Origin: Rhododendron vialii | Lineage: Eukaryota; Streptophyta; Magnoliopsida; Ericales; Ericaceae | Direction of reading: 5' to 3' | NCBI RefSeq assembly: GCF_030253575.1 | Contig: NC_080557.1 | Location: forward strand, 46,018,501-46,082,500 | Length of the DNA stretch: 64,000 nucleotides | Part shown: piece after piece, positions 12,637 through 24,380 of the stretch | How positions within the stretch are numbered: position 1 is the stretch's first letter | Layout of the letters: every line of letters begins with the position of its first letter | Program-made: the position numbers and the translations under genes | The notes under the pieces: model-generated | Seen by the model: only the letters and a program-made list of their open reading frames with translations | Told to the model about the DNA's origin: nothing | Databases searched by the model: none

Positions 12637-13338
12637 GTAGTATGTGGCCGTGGGGGGATGAGCTAAATTTTAGTTTTTGCTGTGTACGAGTACTTTGGTA
12701 GTACTACTATGTAACGGTGGTTGACAAATAAGGTTTTAGTTAACCAGTAGAGAGTAAAAGAGAAGCTTTCATCGATGGCTTTTGTATTTTCTGTACTTGA
12801 AAGAGTTTCGACTATGGCTGAGAATAAATGAGTACTGCGGGAATTTGGGAGGCTTAGAGCATCCACAATAATGGTAATAATTAAATCGATAATCAAAATG
12901 TACCATGTTAGTATTTGACTATCTATTTAGTCAATAATTAAACTTAACAACTTCTATCTCAACATTGGTTATTTTTACATCTATAACTAAAAAAAACCCC
13001 ACAATACGTAATGTATATTTGTTCAATCGCAAACGAATTTCAATTACGCACCCAACCACACCAAATTATTTGTCTCGATGAGACGATTTCAATGTTCGGT
13101 GTTTTTGAGTTATTGAGTTTTGATTATTGATAAAAGTTGTTAAGTTTGGTTATGGAATGAGTGGAATTTGGTTACTTGCTAAAAGACTTGTAACTTTGCT
13201 TATTACAATGTGGAGTGTTTTTTGAGCATTGTTGTTAAATTTTTTTATCTACGCCCATTTGTTTACTCAATAGAGATGGTCTAAGTTTGATATCTTTCGC
13301 CAATTGTTTTTTTTTTCTGTGAACAAGATCAACCCAGT

Positions 13339-13437
13339 TATCAACACTCGCAAGATTCTAGAATACATCCATTTCTCACTAACACTTTATCAACACTCGC
13401 AAGATTCTAGAATACATCCATTTCTCACTAACGCTTC
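13339..13437. repeat. 49-bp tandem duplication
   Basis: TATCAACACTCGCAAGATTC begins at 13339 and again at 13388. The two 49-bp units are almost identical (ACACTT against ACGCTT at the end), so the duplication is young. Confidence 0.9.
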
Positions 13438-14744
13438 TATGGATTGTGAGAAATGGTGAGAGACAAGAAAGGGCCGGTTTCGATTTTTCTCTCTATTTTT
13501 CACTAAAATACTCGATTCAAAAGAGTGATTTGGCAAGAAATTCTAATCCTTTCTTTCATTTTGTTATAAAATTCCTCGATCCAAAGAGACTGAATCATCT
13601 GATCTTAACATTATTATGTGAAAACATTATTACTGTTAGATGATTCTTTAGAAGAATATATACATAGGTAAACATTGTAAATAAACGAGATTATTCAGTA
13701 TTTTAGGAGCATTGCTCAAAGTGTGTGAGCTACATCTTCAAGTGCATTACTCCAGTCCAGATAAAAGAAAAAGTGTATTACTCCAGGTATCATACGCTTT
13801 TAAAGTGTGAGCCTCCTTTTTAAATTTTATGTATAGGTTCCAAATCCACACATTGTTTTTTTTTTAGTTAAATGGGAATGCTTAGATTGAAAAACAAAGT
13901 TACGAGTACATAATCCAGGGGGTAAGAAACACCCCTTTTGTCTTTCAGAAATCAAAACTTTAATACAATTAGTAAGGGTTCCAAAAAATTAGAAAGAGTT
14001 CCAAAGAGTAGTGGTGGGTCCTTTTGAAAAGTAAAAGGGTTCCGTCTCTTTCCTCCAAAATTGGTACGAAATTGTTTGCTTTAAAAAAAGTGAGGTTGAG
14101 AGATCAGAACATATTTTTGAAAATTTGGAGCAATCCGTGAGTAATTGAAGTAAGTTTTTTTTTTTTCTCTTCTAATGAAAGAGTCAAGGGGACCCATTCA
14201 AGTTTCCACTCGTCTTTGAGATCTCGCATTGTTTTTACTTTTTAACTCAAAATTTTAACTCCAAAATTGTCAACCTAACACAGTTACTCCGCTGAATCTT
14301 ATGAATGAATCAGAGTAACAAAATTCATAATTAATACAGTGGTAATATACTCTATATACTTGCGTGATTGAGAATCGTCATAGTAGTTTCTTCTGATAGA
14401 CCGTTTCTCAACGGAGGTACACGGTCCGGCTCAACAACGTACCGGTTGTTGAGCTTGAACAGCAACAGAAACCCGAATCCACATGGCTGCCGCTGTGAAT
14501 CGGTGCATGGACGGCGATTGTGTTGTCGTTGAGGGGGAGTGAAGAAATTATACGAGTAGTTCGGGGCGACTGGGACCCATTACAAGTTATGGCGTTTAAA
14601 AAGCGCGAGCTCACTCAGAACGACGTCGCTTGAGTTTCATTGAAACCTCGCGTTCTGAACCTCGGAGTTTCAATAATACGACGTCGCCCAGGTTTCATTA
14701 GAACTTCGCAGGTTGAACATTAGAAGTTTCTTTAAAACGACTCC

Positions 14745-15160
14745 AACACGTAATTGGTAAATTTTGATCTCATTCTGCTATATTTTTGCGATCTGAACTT
14801 TCCAACTTGTAGATCTTGTCAAGAAGATAAATCTTAGAGAAGATCATATTAATCTAATACTGATTACTTCATAATCGGAGATGATTTGTGTGAATTTATA
14901 TTTAAGAAATTACATTTGGCTACATTGAATCAAACCCAAACCCAATTTCATGTTAAGCAACGCGTAATCGGTAAATTGTGATCTGATTGTGGTGTTTTTT
15001 CGTGATCTAAACTGTTCAACCTGTAGATCTTGTCAAGAAGATAAATCATGGTGAAGATCATTTTAATCGAATACTGATTACTTCATAATCGGAGATGATT
15101 CGTGTCGATTTATTTTTAAGAAATTAGATTTGGCTACACTGGATCAAACCCAATATTTTT
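14745..15160. repeat. Diverged tandem duplication, unit about 210 bp
   Basis: The block starting ACACGTAATTGGTAAATT (about 14746) recurs from about 14958 as AACGCGTAATCGGTAAATT. Shared later parts include GTAGATCTTGTCAAGAAGAT, CTGATTACTTCATAATCGGA and TTTGGCTACA. The units differ at roughly one base in ten. No coding meaning is apparent. Confidence 0.85.
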
Positions 15161-16412
15161 CTCTCGCGCTACATAACGATCGTATTCCTCTTCCTCCTCC
15201 ACTCCCCGCTGCCGCTACCGCAACCTCCAAGCCGCCCACAACTCGTCCCCGCACTTGCCCACGCGCCGCCGTTTCAATCCCAAGTGGGGATCGGTCCATC
15301 CACAATTTAAGAGATTTTCAATCGTGTTGCACCCGTCATCGGCAATGGTGAGAAAGTAAAGGTGTTGATGGCACTGGTCTCACTGCCATTGCCATTGTAA
15401 CAGGTCTCTTTCTTATCTTCCTTCGTTAGTCGCTAACTCCATTATTAGTTTGACAACGATTATGTTTATATGGGATTTCATGGTCACTTGAATTATCTTT
15501 ATCCGTTGATGGTGTTTTTACACCTATTAATCTGCTACAATAACAAATTCGAAGTGTAGCGAGCACTGGTTTTTGCTAGAGATTTCAGGATCTTAGAATG
15601 GAAATGATTGCTTTCATATTCGACAATGCATGAGAGAAAAGGGAGAGTCAAGCCTCTAGGTAGTGCAGTGTATAAACCATTCAATATGGAATTATGCCTT
15701 CACTTTGACTTACCAAAAAAGGAGGTGAATATCCTGGGCTGTGTCCCAATGTTTTCCTGAAAGTATATGTCTTCACTCGCCTGCTCGGACTTTAGTAAAT
15801 TAGTGAAAAGTATGTACTCACAAGTACAATGGTATCGCGAGACACCCTACATAATGTAGTAAGTTTAACTTCATTGAACCAATTTGCTTATACACTTCAC
15901 CGACGATCTTTATGAGCAGCAGGAGCCAACAGACAACAAATCTCTCTAACTTCAGGAAATAACATACACAATCGAGAAGGTGGCCTATTGCAGATAGAAG
16001 TTGGATTATTTGTGTTTTCCCTATTCAATCTTTTTTTCATGTTGTGCACTGCACGGAAGGACTAATGATGATGAGTGAACTATGTTGGGGAGTGAACTAT
16101 GTTGGATGAGTTCAAGTGGTATTGGCACCGAAACTGCGTGTTTTTCTTGGGTTTTGTGGTGTCCATGTAACACTGTCATCTGTGAATACTAGGTTTGTAA
16201 TCTAATCATTCTCTTATTATATATTTGATGATCTGTTTCCCAGCTAACACCATGCCTGTTATGGGTTCGACGAAATGACTCACTGTATCTTTGAGATTTT
16301 ATGGCTTTGTACGGTGATAAAATTGTCAATGAGAACTGCTTGAGGACTAGAAGAATTAGCAGGCTTGAACAAAACTTCTAAAAAAAAACATTCATTGAAA
16401 GTGAAAAAAGAA

Positions 16413-16581
16413 GGGGAGTGATTTTTGCACTCCCCAAATTGTTAACCGCACTCCCCTTGGGAGAAAATCAATATAGGGTTGATTTTCACACTCCCCAAAC
16501 TGTTACTTTTGGGTGCAAAAATCAATATGAGTTGATTTGGGAGTGCGGTTAACAATTTCGGGATTGCGAAAATCACTCCCC
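16413..16581. mobile_element. MITE with about 43-bp inverted ends (hAT-like)
   Basis: The 169-bp element begins GGGGAGTGATTTTTGCACTC and ends with its near reverse complement (GCGAAAATCACTCCCC). The inner parts of the arms, TTGTTAACCGCACTCCC and GGGAGTGCGGTTAACAA, match exactly. AAAAAGAA flanks both sides (8 bp), which fits a hAT target duplication, though the flank is simple A-rich sequence. There is no coding capacity. Confidence 0.8.
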
Positions 16582-17589
16582 AAAAAGAAAAGGAAAATAA
16601 TAGCCAATAAATACAAAGCATTAGCCATGCGTTTGGACAACTCAAGTTGTAGCATCTAAACGGCCTATTGTTCATCACTTGTTAAAGTCACAACCCATTT
16701 TCTGCTAGGAATTCAAGAACTTGGAAATTGGAACTTCCTCTCCAAATTGTAACATAGTTGGGCATTTACCAAGTAGCTGATGCTATACTTCCGAAAGGGG
16801 TCACGATGCTTAACTAAAAACCCTTGTTGATTAGAGTTGTTGTTTGGCTAATTTATTGGGGGAAGGATAGAATAGAGCCTCTGTTGTCTAACCAGTTTCA
16901 TTTGACAAAATAAAAATAAACATGCACGGGTGATACATACTACGGAAAATTATTGGGTGTTACTGGCGTGGTGTCCTAACATCCTCTATCACCAAACATT
17001 CATGTGGAGTCCACAACTGAGTGTATGGGCCCACCCACGTGAATGTGTAATGGTGAAGGTTATTGGGGCTCCACATGGCATGCCTCAGACACCTAAAAAA
17101 TCACTCAATATTATGTGTTTATGTATGCGGTCAATCAATGATCATCAAGCGTGTATTGAACTAGCTACAACCTCACCTAAGAAAGTTTTGAAGGGTTGCC
17201 ATTTGGTCTTCAGGTCATGGGGTAATCCTTTAAATTTTAAGAAAGAAAATAAACGTTGCTAACCAAATTACCTGAGGGAAATTAGCTCTCATTGCCAATT
17301 GAATGTTGTTATCCCCTTTCTGCTTACATGATTGTAATTGTGTGCTTTCAAAACCCTCATAACCCTATCATATATAGCTGGACATCCTTGTATATCTGGT
17401 GGAAATTGAAGCATTTAAGTTGGACAATAGTTCTAATCTTCTTTTCAAAATCCTTGGCAATGAGAGCTAAATCCTTTGGGGGAAAAAAGCATGGTTCTCT
17501 CTAGATAAAATGGGTGCATACTTATGTCTTAAAAAGGCCAAGTGTTTGGAAAGCCAAGATTCCTAATTAGGCTTCTTGGACTATAAGAA

Positions 17590-18606
17590 AACTTCTTAAA
17601 CTTAGAGATGTTGCTCAACCTTGGATTAAGTACATTATAGTGGATGGTTTATCCACATTTGTTGGGTTGATAATTGCCATACTTTGGGTCCTCTTTACCA
17701 GAGATTTGGGGATTCCAGGGAATTTAATGTAGGCAGGTCCTTGTCTGCCAAGGTGGTATCGATCATCCACAATGGAGAATGGAACCAAGAAGTTACCGGG
17801 GAAAATTGTGGCAAATACTGATCCGTTTCTGATTCCTTATGTCTCTGATTTTGTGAGGCGGATTCTTTGCAGTTCTGGGGTATATAGAGCTAAGTGATGT
17901 CAGCATGGTAGGCCTTGAGAGAGGTTTTCCCTTTAGCTCATGGGCTAATGTGTTTGGTTTACTCATCACATTCCGCCATGGGCTTTTATAGAATGGCTTG
18001 CTTTTTTGAGGAGACTATCCACCAAGGACAAACTTCATAGTTGGGGTTTGGCTGTAGATAGAAGATGTTTGCTCTGCCAAGTTGGAGGTGAAACTAATGA
18101 CCACTTGTTCTTTGCCTGTTAGTATTCTGGGGCAGTATGGAATTTGCTTATGCAAAAGAACAATGGTGATCGTCCTTGTACTGGGATGGATGGAGAGATG
18201 GATTGGGTTGTTGCTCATAGGTCCAATGATTCATGCTCTAGCAGGTGTATAGGCTGTCTATGGCTGCTTCCATCTAATGGATCCGGAGGGAGAGAAATAA
18301 GAGGCAATTTCATGGTCTAGTGTCTCTGCTTCTGCATTGGGGGTTCTGATTATAGAGGAAGTAGCTTGCTTAAGCTCATGGAGGAGATTGAAGTCTTGTG
18401 ATGCTAATAGGTTTTTGGCTAGGTCATGGTGTCTTAGCTCGAGAATCTTCAGTCCTTCGTAATTTGCTAAACTGCTGCTCTGTCGTTGTTTTGCTTTCGT
18501 AGGTAGCTAGGAGTGAGATAGCTTTGGTCTGATGTTCTGTAAGTTGGGATTTCCCGGTGATTTTGGTTTGTTTGCTTTATAAAATGGTTAATTCACCAAA
18601 AAAAAA
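17590..18606 (+). mobile_element. Degraded 3' part of an L1-type LINE
   Basis: At 17996-18122 the sequence encodes a reverse-transcriptase zinc-binding (zf-RVT) segment: WLAFLRRLSTKDKLHSWGL, then CLLC and a matching H....C in DHLFFAC. Upstream, near 17660-17770, are pieces reading TLGPLYQRFGDS and GRSLSAKVVSIIHNG in different frames, the usual region between the RT core and zf-RVT in plant LINEs. The copy is broken by stops and frame changes, for example the stop right after FFAC. The 3' end is a short A tail after TTCACC (18597-18606). The 5' limit is uncertain; no RT core or endonuclease is seen. Confidence 0.8.
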
Positions 18607-19371
18607 TGGTTGGCAACATTATGTTTCTTACCTAAAAATATTATCCCTCATATCATTCTCGTCAAACACCTCATATTTGCGGCAACAATTGGTCTAAATA
18701 ACAAAAAGCATCGACTGAACTACTGAATTAAATTGTGAATCTTTCATTCTCATGTCAGTTGAATTACTCTCAAGTCTCAAGCGATTACCCCAATTTGTGG
18801 TCCAAGTGTCTTATTTTTAGTTCCCCTCCAGTTTCCCATATTTTTTAGTTCCTCTAATATTAAGTAATTCCATTTTCATTTAGAACTTAGTTGGACGATC
18901 GTATTTTATTTGGATAAGTTTATGTGTATAGAGAATCTAAGTGAATCATAGGTGAAATAAAACTTGGTGGTGGAATAAAAGCTGGTATAAACTATAAAGA
19001 AAGAGGAATACTACAGAAATCCTAAAAAACAGAAAGAAAGTAAAGGGAAATCACTTGTAAGTTCCAAGTTAGGTGATTTATGCTCTCCTGGATTCCTCCA
19101 GGTAGTGTAGATATACATAGGTGTTATATTTTTGTCACATCTTCATCAATCTTGATGTGATCCAGCTTCATCAGTATCTTGTCGACAGCCTTGATGAACT
19201 TGGGTCTATCACTGATGATGCACCTGAGCCACACTGGAATACCCACTCAAAACCCTCAGAAACAAACAAACAAATATAAAAAAAAAAAAGGTCTTTTAAC
19301 TTCTTCTCAGGAAAACGAAGCCACCTGCTCTTACCAATCCTCTTAGGTGTAAGCCACTAGGGTTGAATAGC
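18607..19371. other. Distal promoter region of globulin B
   Basis: There is no gene. From about 19135 the sequence matches the upstream regions of genes A and C: CTTCATCAATCTTGATG, GATGATGCACCTGAGCCACAC, GGAATACCC and TAGGTGTAAGCCA. Confidence 0.6.
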
Positions 19372-19435
19372 CATGCAAAGAGAAAGCTGGCAAAAAATGT
19401 GGCAACCCCCAACCCTCCCTCTTTTCCTATAAAAA
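19372..19435 (+). promoter_or_regulatory. Seed promoter of globulin B: RY/legumin box and TATA box
   Basis: RY element CATGCA at 19372-19377 in the context AGCCATGCAAAG. TATA box TATAAAAA at 19428-19435, 60 bp before the ATG. ATGTGGCAACCC between them is shared with A and C. Confidence 0.85.
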
Positions 19436-19495
19436 ACCCACGTTCTCCACTCCCCACTTCACGTCAAAAACCCATAAAAGCAACTGTTTGCAACA

Positions 19496-21636
19496 ATGGC
19501 TAAGGCTTCCCTGCTCTGTGTTTCCCTTTGTTGTATTGTTCTGTTTTCTTGCTCTGTTGCTTTCGGGCAGCAAGAAGCCCTTGCTTACGGGCAGCAAGGA
19601 GGCCGCTGGGGGGAGCAAGGGCAGCGCGGACAGAGGCGGCAAGGTGATTGCCAGCTCAACAACCTGAATGCCCAAGAACCACAGCACCGTGTCCAAGCCG
19701 AAGCTGGGGTGACCGAGTTCTGGGACTGGAATGATGATCAGTTCCAGTGCGCCGGTGTCGCTGCTTGCCGGAGTATCATACAGCCCAGAGGCCTTTTCTT
19801 GCCTGCTTACACCAACGCCCCAAGCCTCGTCTACATTCTCCGAGGTAAGCTGCATCATAGTATCTTTTTTTCAGTTTTTCTACGTTGCACGTTCTTGAGA
19901 CTTTTTTTGAAAATGTATTTTCGGGTTCTGTTCTGGGTTTCTTGAGTGTTATTTTGCATGGTGGGACAGTGGGTAATAAAGTGTTGTGTTTGGTATGGTT
20001 ATGTATATGCAGGTAGGGGAATTCAAGGGGTGATGATGTCTGGTTGTCCCGAGACCTACCAATCATCCGAACAATCTGAAGGAGGAGGACGACGAGAAGG
20101 AGGAGGCCAGAGGTTCCGCGACCAGCATCAAAAGATCCGCCGCTTCCGAGAAGGTGATGTTATTGCATTGCCTGCCGGAGTGGCACACTGGTGCTATAAT
20201 GACGGTGATAGTGAACTTGTCGTTGTTATCATGGAAGACCTTGGCAACCACCAAAACCAGCTTGACAACAACCCCAGGGTATGATTCTTAGAGATAGAGA
20301 ACATCATATAAAACAACAGACTTGGTTGGTTTTATTCCTTCTAATTGAAATAACCATGAAGAGCAATTAGCATTTTGCTGAATTTTGTGCTTCACATTGC
20401 AGAAATTCTTCCTTGCTGGAAACCCACAACAACAAGGACAACAACAGCAACAAAGAGAATCATACCGCCATCGCCAAGGACAGGAACAGAACTTCGGAAA
20501 TGTTTTCAGCGGTTTTGACACTGAGGTCTTGGCAGAAGCGTTTGGCGTGGACAGGGAGACCGCGAGGAAGCTTCAGGGGCAAGACGACAACAGAGGCCAT
20601 ATCATCAAAGTGAAGGGTGATCTTCAAGTACTGAGGCCATCAATGAGTCTCGAGGAGCAGGAAGAACGAGAAAGAGGGAGGGAGTACGGCCGCCGTGCCA
20701 ATGGCTTGGAAGAGACCATTTGCAGCGCAAGACTTGTCGAGAATATCAATGATCCATCACGCGCTGATATCTTCAACCCAAGAGCCGGGCGCCTCACCAC
20801 CGTCAACAGCTTCAATCTCCCCATCCTCAACTTCATCCGTCTCAGTGCAGAGAAGGGAGTTCTCTACAGGGTACGACAACTTCTTGGAAAGTGAAAATTC
20901 CTCACATCCACACTTTGCACCTTCACGTGAGAACTAATTAATCAGTGCCTGACATATTTGGCTATTTCAAGCTGCATGTTGGGCTTGAATAACGTATCTC
21001 GGATACATGGCTTGAAAATAGAAAACAAACAGAAATTTCAATTTAAATCCCATCTTGACTAACGTGGTACCTACAAGTTTGCAACGACAGGTTATTTTAA
21101 GATGGGGCAAAAGCAATTTTGTGGTCACTTTTTTGAGTGTTCTTTACTACAGAAGTAGTGATGCCATTTTGCGTGGTACCTGTTTTTTGTATACTTAGCA
21201 GCATTCACTATTTTTTTTCTTTGAAAATTTTATGGAAACTGTACAGAATGCTCTGATGCCACCACACTTTAAGATGAATGCCCACTGCGTACTCTATGCG
21301 ACAAGGGGAGAAGCCCAGATGCAGATCGTAGACCAGAGGGGACAAGCAGTGTTCAACGACAGGATCCGCGAGGGACAGCTAGTGGTGGTGCCACAGAACT
21401 TCGTCGTGTCGAAACAAGCTGGAGACGAAGGGTTCGAGTGGGTGGCAATGAAGACCCACGAGAATGCCAAGTACACCGCTCTCGCCGGTCGCACCTCCGC
21501 CTTGCGTGCCATGCCCGTGGATGTTCTGGCCAACGCGTATCAGATATCCAGGGACGAGGCCATGAGGTTGAAGATGAGCCGGGAGGAGACGATGTTGATG
21601 GAGCCACGTAGGTCTATGAGGAGGGATGTCGCTTAA
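19496..21636 (+). CDS. 11S globulin (legumin) seed storage protein B
   Basis: Four exons (19496-19844, 20013-20278, 20403-20870, 21247-21636) in phases 1, 0 and 0 encode 490 residues. The signal peptide is [20 protein letters not shown].... Just after it a short unit with core AYGQQ/AFGQQ is repeated. The intrachain cysteines (GDCQLN, QFQCAG) and interchain cysteines ([14 protein letters not shown]) are present. The processing site is Asn305-Gly306 (RRAN|GLEE). The protein matches A and C through most of both cupin domains and ends SMRRDVA. A poly(A) signal AATAAA lies at 21907. It should act like A, as a vacuolar storage hexamer subunit of maturing seed. It looks whole. Confidence 0.97.
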
Positions 21637-21980
21637 GCACTATGTTGGGGGGTTTAAAAAAAAAAAAAAACCTTCTTTTTTTCCTTTCCAAAAAAAGAAG
21701 TTTTGTTTTTGCTACGTACTACGTTTGCATGGTTTAAAAAATAAAAAGGGTTTTTAGATGGCCATGTACTTATTTGTTAAGGTGGCCATGTATTTTCTTA
21801 TGGTAAGAGAGTAATAGAAAGCTTATCGATGGCTTTTGTAATACTCCTATTTGCTTATGTTTTTTCTAACTATATATGTAGGGAAATGCTACATGCATGT
21901 ATGAATAATAAACGAGTACTATGTGCTTTTGGGAATGCGGAATGCTTGTTTCGTTTGTATAATCTCGTGGTATTATTCTT

Positions 21981-22176
21981 GGGGAAATGCTACGGTGTCC
22001 ACCCGTCGTTTGGGGATACCGTAACTTTTGGCATAGATTTCTGGGGATTTTGAGGGTTATGCCTCTGTAAGGTTTTGATTATGCACATCATTGGTTTTTG
22101 TTATGCTTTTAATGGTCGGTTATGCCAAAAGTTACGGTGTCTTTAAAATGATCGGGAACATCGTAGCATCATCCTC
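21981..22176. mobile_element. TTATGC foldback MITE E1, 8-bp target duplication
   Basis: The left end GGGGAAATGCTACGGTGTCC pairs with the right end (reverse complement GGATGATGCTACGATGTTCC). TTATTCTT flanks it at 21973-21980 and 22177-22184, an 8-bp target duplication as in hAT elements. The interior holds only the right-arm half of the longer copy E2 (TTTTGAGGGTTATGCCTCT, then repeated GTTATGC), so E1 is a shortened derivative. Confidence 0.85.
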
Positions 22177-22247
22177 TTATTCTTGTCTCCCTGCAGAATA
22201 GCTGAATTCAGTCATTTAGAGACCATTTACTTCAATTAATTAGTAGC

Positions 22248-22545
22248 GGGAAATGCTACGGTGTCCACCCGCCCTTTAGGGACACCGTAACTTTTGGCAT
22301 AACTGACCATTAAAAGCATAACAAAAACCAGTGATGTGCATAACCAAAACCTTACAGAGGCATAACCCTCAAAATCCCCAAAAATTTCGGGGATTTTGAG
22401 GATTATTTTGGGGATTTTGAGGGTTATGCCTCTATAAGGTTTTGGTTATGCACATCACTGGTTTTTGTTATGCTTTTAATGGTCAATTATGCCAAAAGTT
22501 ACGCGCGGTGTTTCCAAAATGACCGAGGACACCGTAGCATCATCC
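22248..22545. mobile_element. TTATGC foldback MITE E2, full hairpin copy
   Basis: The element begins GGGAAATGCTACGGTGTCCA and ends GGACACCGTAGCATCATCC. The arms of about 130 bp are nearly perfect reverse complements, meeting around 22380-22420. GCATAAC motifs fall at 20-25 bp intervals in the left arm and GTTATGC at the matching places in the right arm. There is no coding capacity. The 8-bp duplication seen at E1 is not clear here. Confidence 0.85.
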
Positions 22546-22659
22546 GTAAGTATCACATAACATCATCAAGTTTTTTTTCCCAACTAAAGCACAAGGATGA
22601 TGCTATGGTCATGAAAAAGCCCCCAAGTCCCATGACACTAAACTAAAAAAGGTTATTCC

Positions 22660-23282
22660 AAAGGGAGATGTTTCGGTGTCTACCCTCTTTTTGGGGACAC
22701 CATACTTTTTGGGCATGACGGAACCATTAGAAGCATAAAAACAACCAATTAAATGTATAATCAAGGCATAACAAAAAAGTGGGATACCTATAGAACCGGT
22801 CACTGGTCCGGTAAAAAAAAAATTACAGATGGTGTATTGTTATGGTTCTAGAGGTTATTATTATGCCTTTTGGGGGTTATTGGTTATGGTCTTATGTGGT
22901 ATTATTATGCTTCTTCTACTTTTGGTTTTAGTTATGCCTTGTATGGTTTTTGTTATGCTTTTCAATGGTTTCCATTATGCCCATGTTGTTATGACTCACC
23001 TGTTCTGCCATTTAATGGTTTAGTTATGAGTATAACTAAAACCCATTACAAGCATAACAAAATCCAAACAATGCATAACTAATGAATATCTAAAAAACCA
23101 ACCAAGGTATAACCAAACTTAACCAATGCATAACAAACAAGTTATGCCTTATTATGGTTTTATTATGCTTATAATGGATTTTGGTTATGCTCGTAATGAT
23201 TTTTGGTTATACTCATAATGATTTTGTTATGCCAAAAGTTACGGTATCCCCAAAATGACCGGGGACACCGAAGTCATTCCCT
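22660..23282. mobile_element. TTATGC foldback element E3, long variant
   Basis: The left end AAAGGGAGATGTTTCGGTGTC pairs with the right end (reverse complement AAAGGGAATGACTTCGGTGTCC). Between the ends are about 600 bp packed with GTTATGC/GCATAAC motifs in both orientations (for example near 22870-22990 and 23030-23240). It belongs to the same family as E1 and E2 but has a more expanded, scrambled interior. Confidence 0.7.
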
Positions 23283-23329
23283 TTCGTTAAACCTAATTTG
23301 GCTTTAGTTATACCCATTTGGTCCATGTA

Positions 23330-23636
23330 ACACCATTAAATTCATGTGTTATGCCTTTTTGGGTTTCTTGTTATGCCATTTAGTAGTTTTGTTATGCCAA
23401 TTCGTTGACCTGTTGGGGATACCGATTTGACCAGTCAGTTTTGGTCAATTTGCATGCGTGGCTAAATCTCATCCTTTGGATTGGGGAGTTCTGGTTATGC
23501 TTTGTAATGGTTCTATTTATGCCTTGTTATGATTCTGTTATACTTGTAATAAGTTTTGGTTATGCTCCTAATGGTTTTGTTATACCAAAAGTTACGGTGT
23601 CTCTAAAAGAAGGGTAAACACCGAAGTATTTCCCCA
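23330..23636. mobile_element. TTATGC element E4, partial
   Basis: GTTATGC-type motifs (for example GGTTATGCTTTGTAATGG near 23495) lead to a recognisable right end: GTTACGGTGTC at about 23590, then AACACCGAAGTATTTCCCC. I cannot define the left end with confidence. It may be truncated or run into E3. Confidence 0.5.
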
Positions 23637-23785
23637 TTCTAAAATCTCAACATTGCAATGCAACATCCCTGCATAGTTTCCAAAGTTCACTTTGGCGATA
23701 ATCTTTTGGGCTTGGAGATTATCAAGGGAGAGAGGCTTGTAAGTGAGAGTTGATCTTGAACTAATGAGAGAATGGTTTTGTTTCA

Positions 23786-24110
23786 GGGAAATGCTACGGT
23801 GTCCACTCGTTGTTAGGGAACATTGTAATTTTTGGCATAACTGACCATTACTAGCATAACTAAGACCAATGATGTGTATAACCAAAACCTTACAAAGGCA
23901 TAACCCTTAAAGTCTCCAAAAAATTTTGGAATTTTGGAGGTTATGCCTTTATAAGGCCTTGGTTATATATGTCACTGATTTTTGTTATGCTTGTAATGGT
24001 TGGTTATGACAAAAATTACGGTGTCCCCAAAATGACTGGAGACACTATAACAAAAATTACCGTGTCCCCAAAATTATGGTGTCCCCAAAATTACGGTGTC
24101 TCAATTCAAA
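23786..24110. mobile_element. TTATGC foldback MITE E5 with repeated right end
   Basis: The left end GGGAAATGCTACGGTGTCCA at 23786 equals that of E2, and the hairpin arms meet near 23920. The right end is expanded: the motif AAAATTACGGTGTCCCC occurs in variant form about four times between 24013 and 24100. There is no coding capacity. Confidence 0.7.
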
Positions 24111-24249
24111 TAGATCTTCACTCCGCACCTAATCGTCGGGCGTTAGATATGTGGGATGTCACTAGAGTATCACGTCGCACAATGTCAGGTGGCATGTGAG
24201 AGCTAGACTTAGTCGGAAGGATGGGAGAGAAGTACTGTAACTTTATGTA

Positions 24250-24380
24250 CTTAGGTTCCGTTTTGCTAATTCAAATAAGTAATTATTTTTTGAATTAATG
24301 ATAATGTATTGTGAAAGAATGATCTGTGTCGTAAAATGAAAAATAAGTACTTAAAAAAATAAAAACCATAGCGAAACAAG
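24250..24380. mobile_element. Small MITE with GGTTCCGTTTTGC-type ends, in the promoter of globulin C
   Basis: AGGTTCCGTTTTGCTAATTC at the left loosely pairs with the right end (reverse complement CTTGTTTCGCTATGG). Both arms carry AATAAGTA blocks next to A/T runs. It ends just where homology between the promoters of genes A, B and C begins (about 24388). It has the same end type as the 4086-5339 element. Confidence 0.5.

Larger units (their letters stand above)
12637..16412. other. Intergenic DNA between globulins A and B, first part
   Basis: After the 3' UTR of gene A there is AT-rich DNA with no supported gene. It contains a 49-bp tandem duplication (13339-13437) and a larger tandem duplication (about 14745-15160). 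A frame at 15130-15351 is Pro- and Thr-rich but has no domain and no partner exon that I can find. Confidence 0.6.

Noticed and set aside
16930-17262. 110-codon frame between globulins A and B
   Set aside because: No recognisable domain, no partner exon and no signal peptide; it lies in repeat-rich sequence.
22820-23240. Regular repeats with spacers, considered as a CRISPR-like array
   Set aside because: The words are short, occur in both orientations, vary in sequence and lie within foldback elements of a plant genome; there are no constant repeats with unique spacers and no cas genes.
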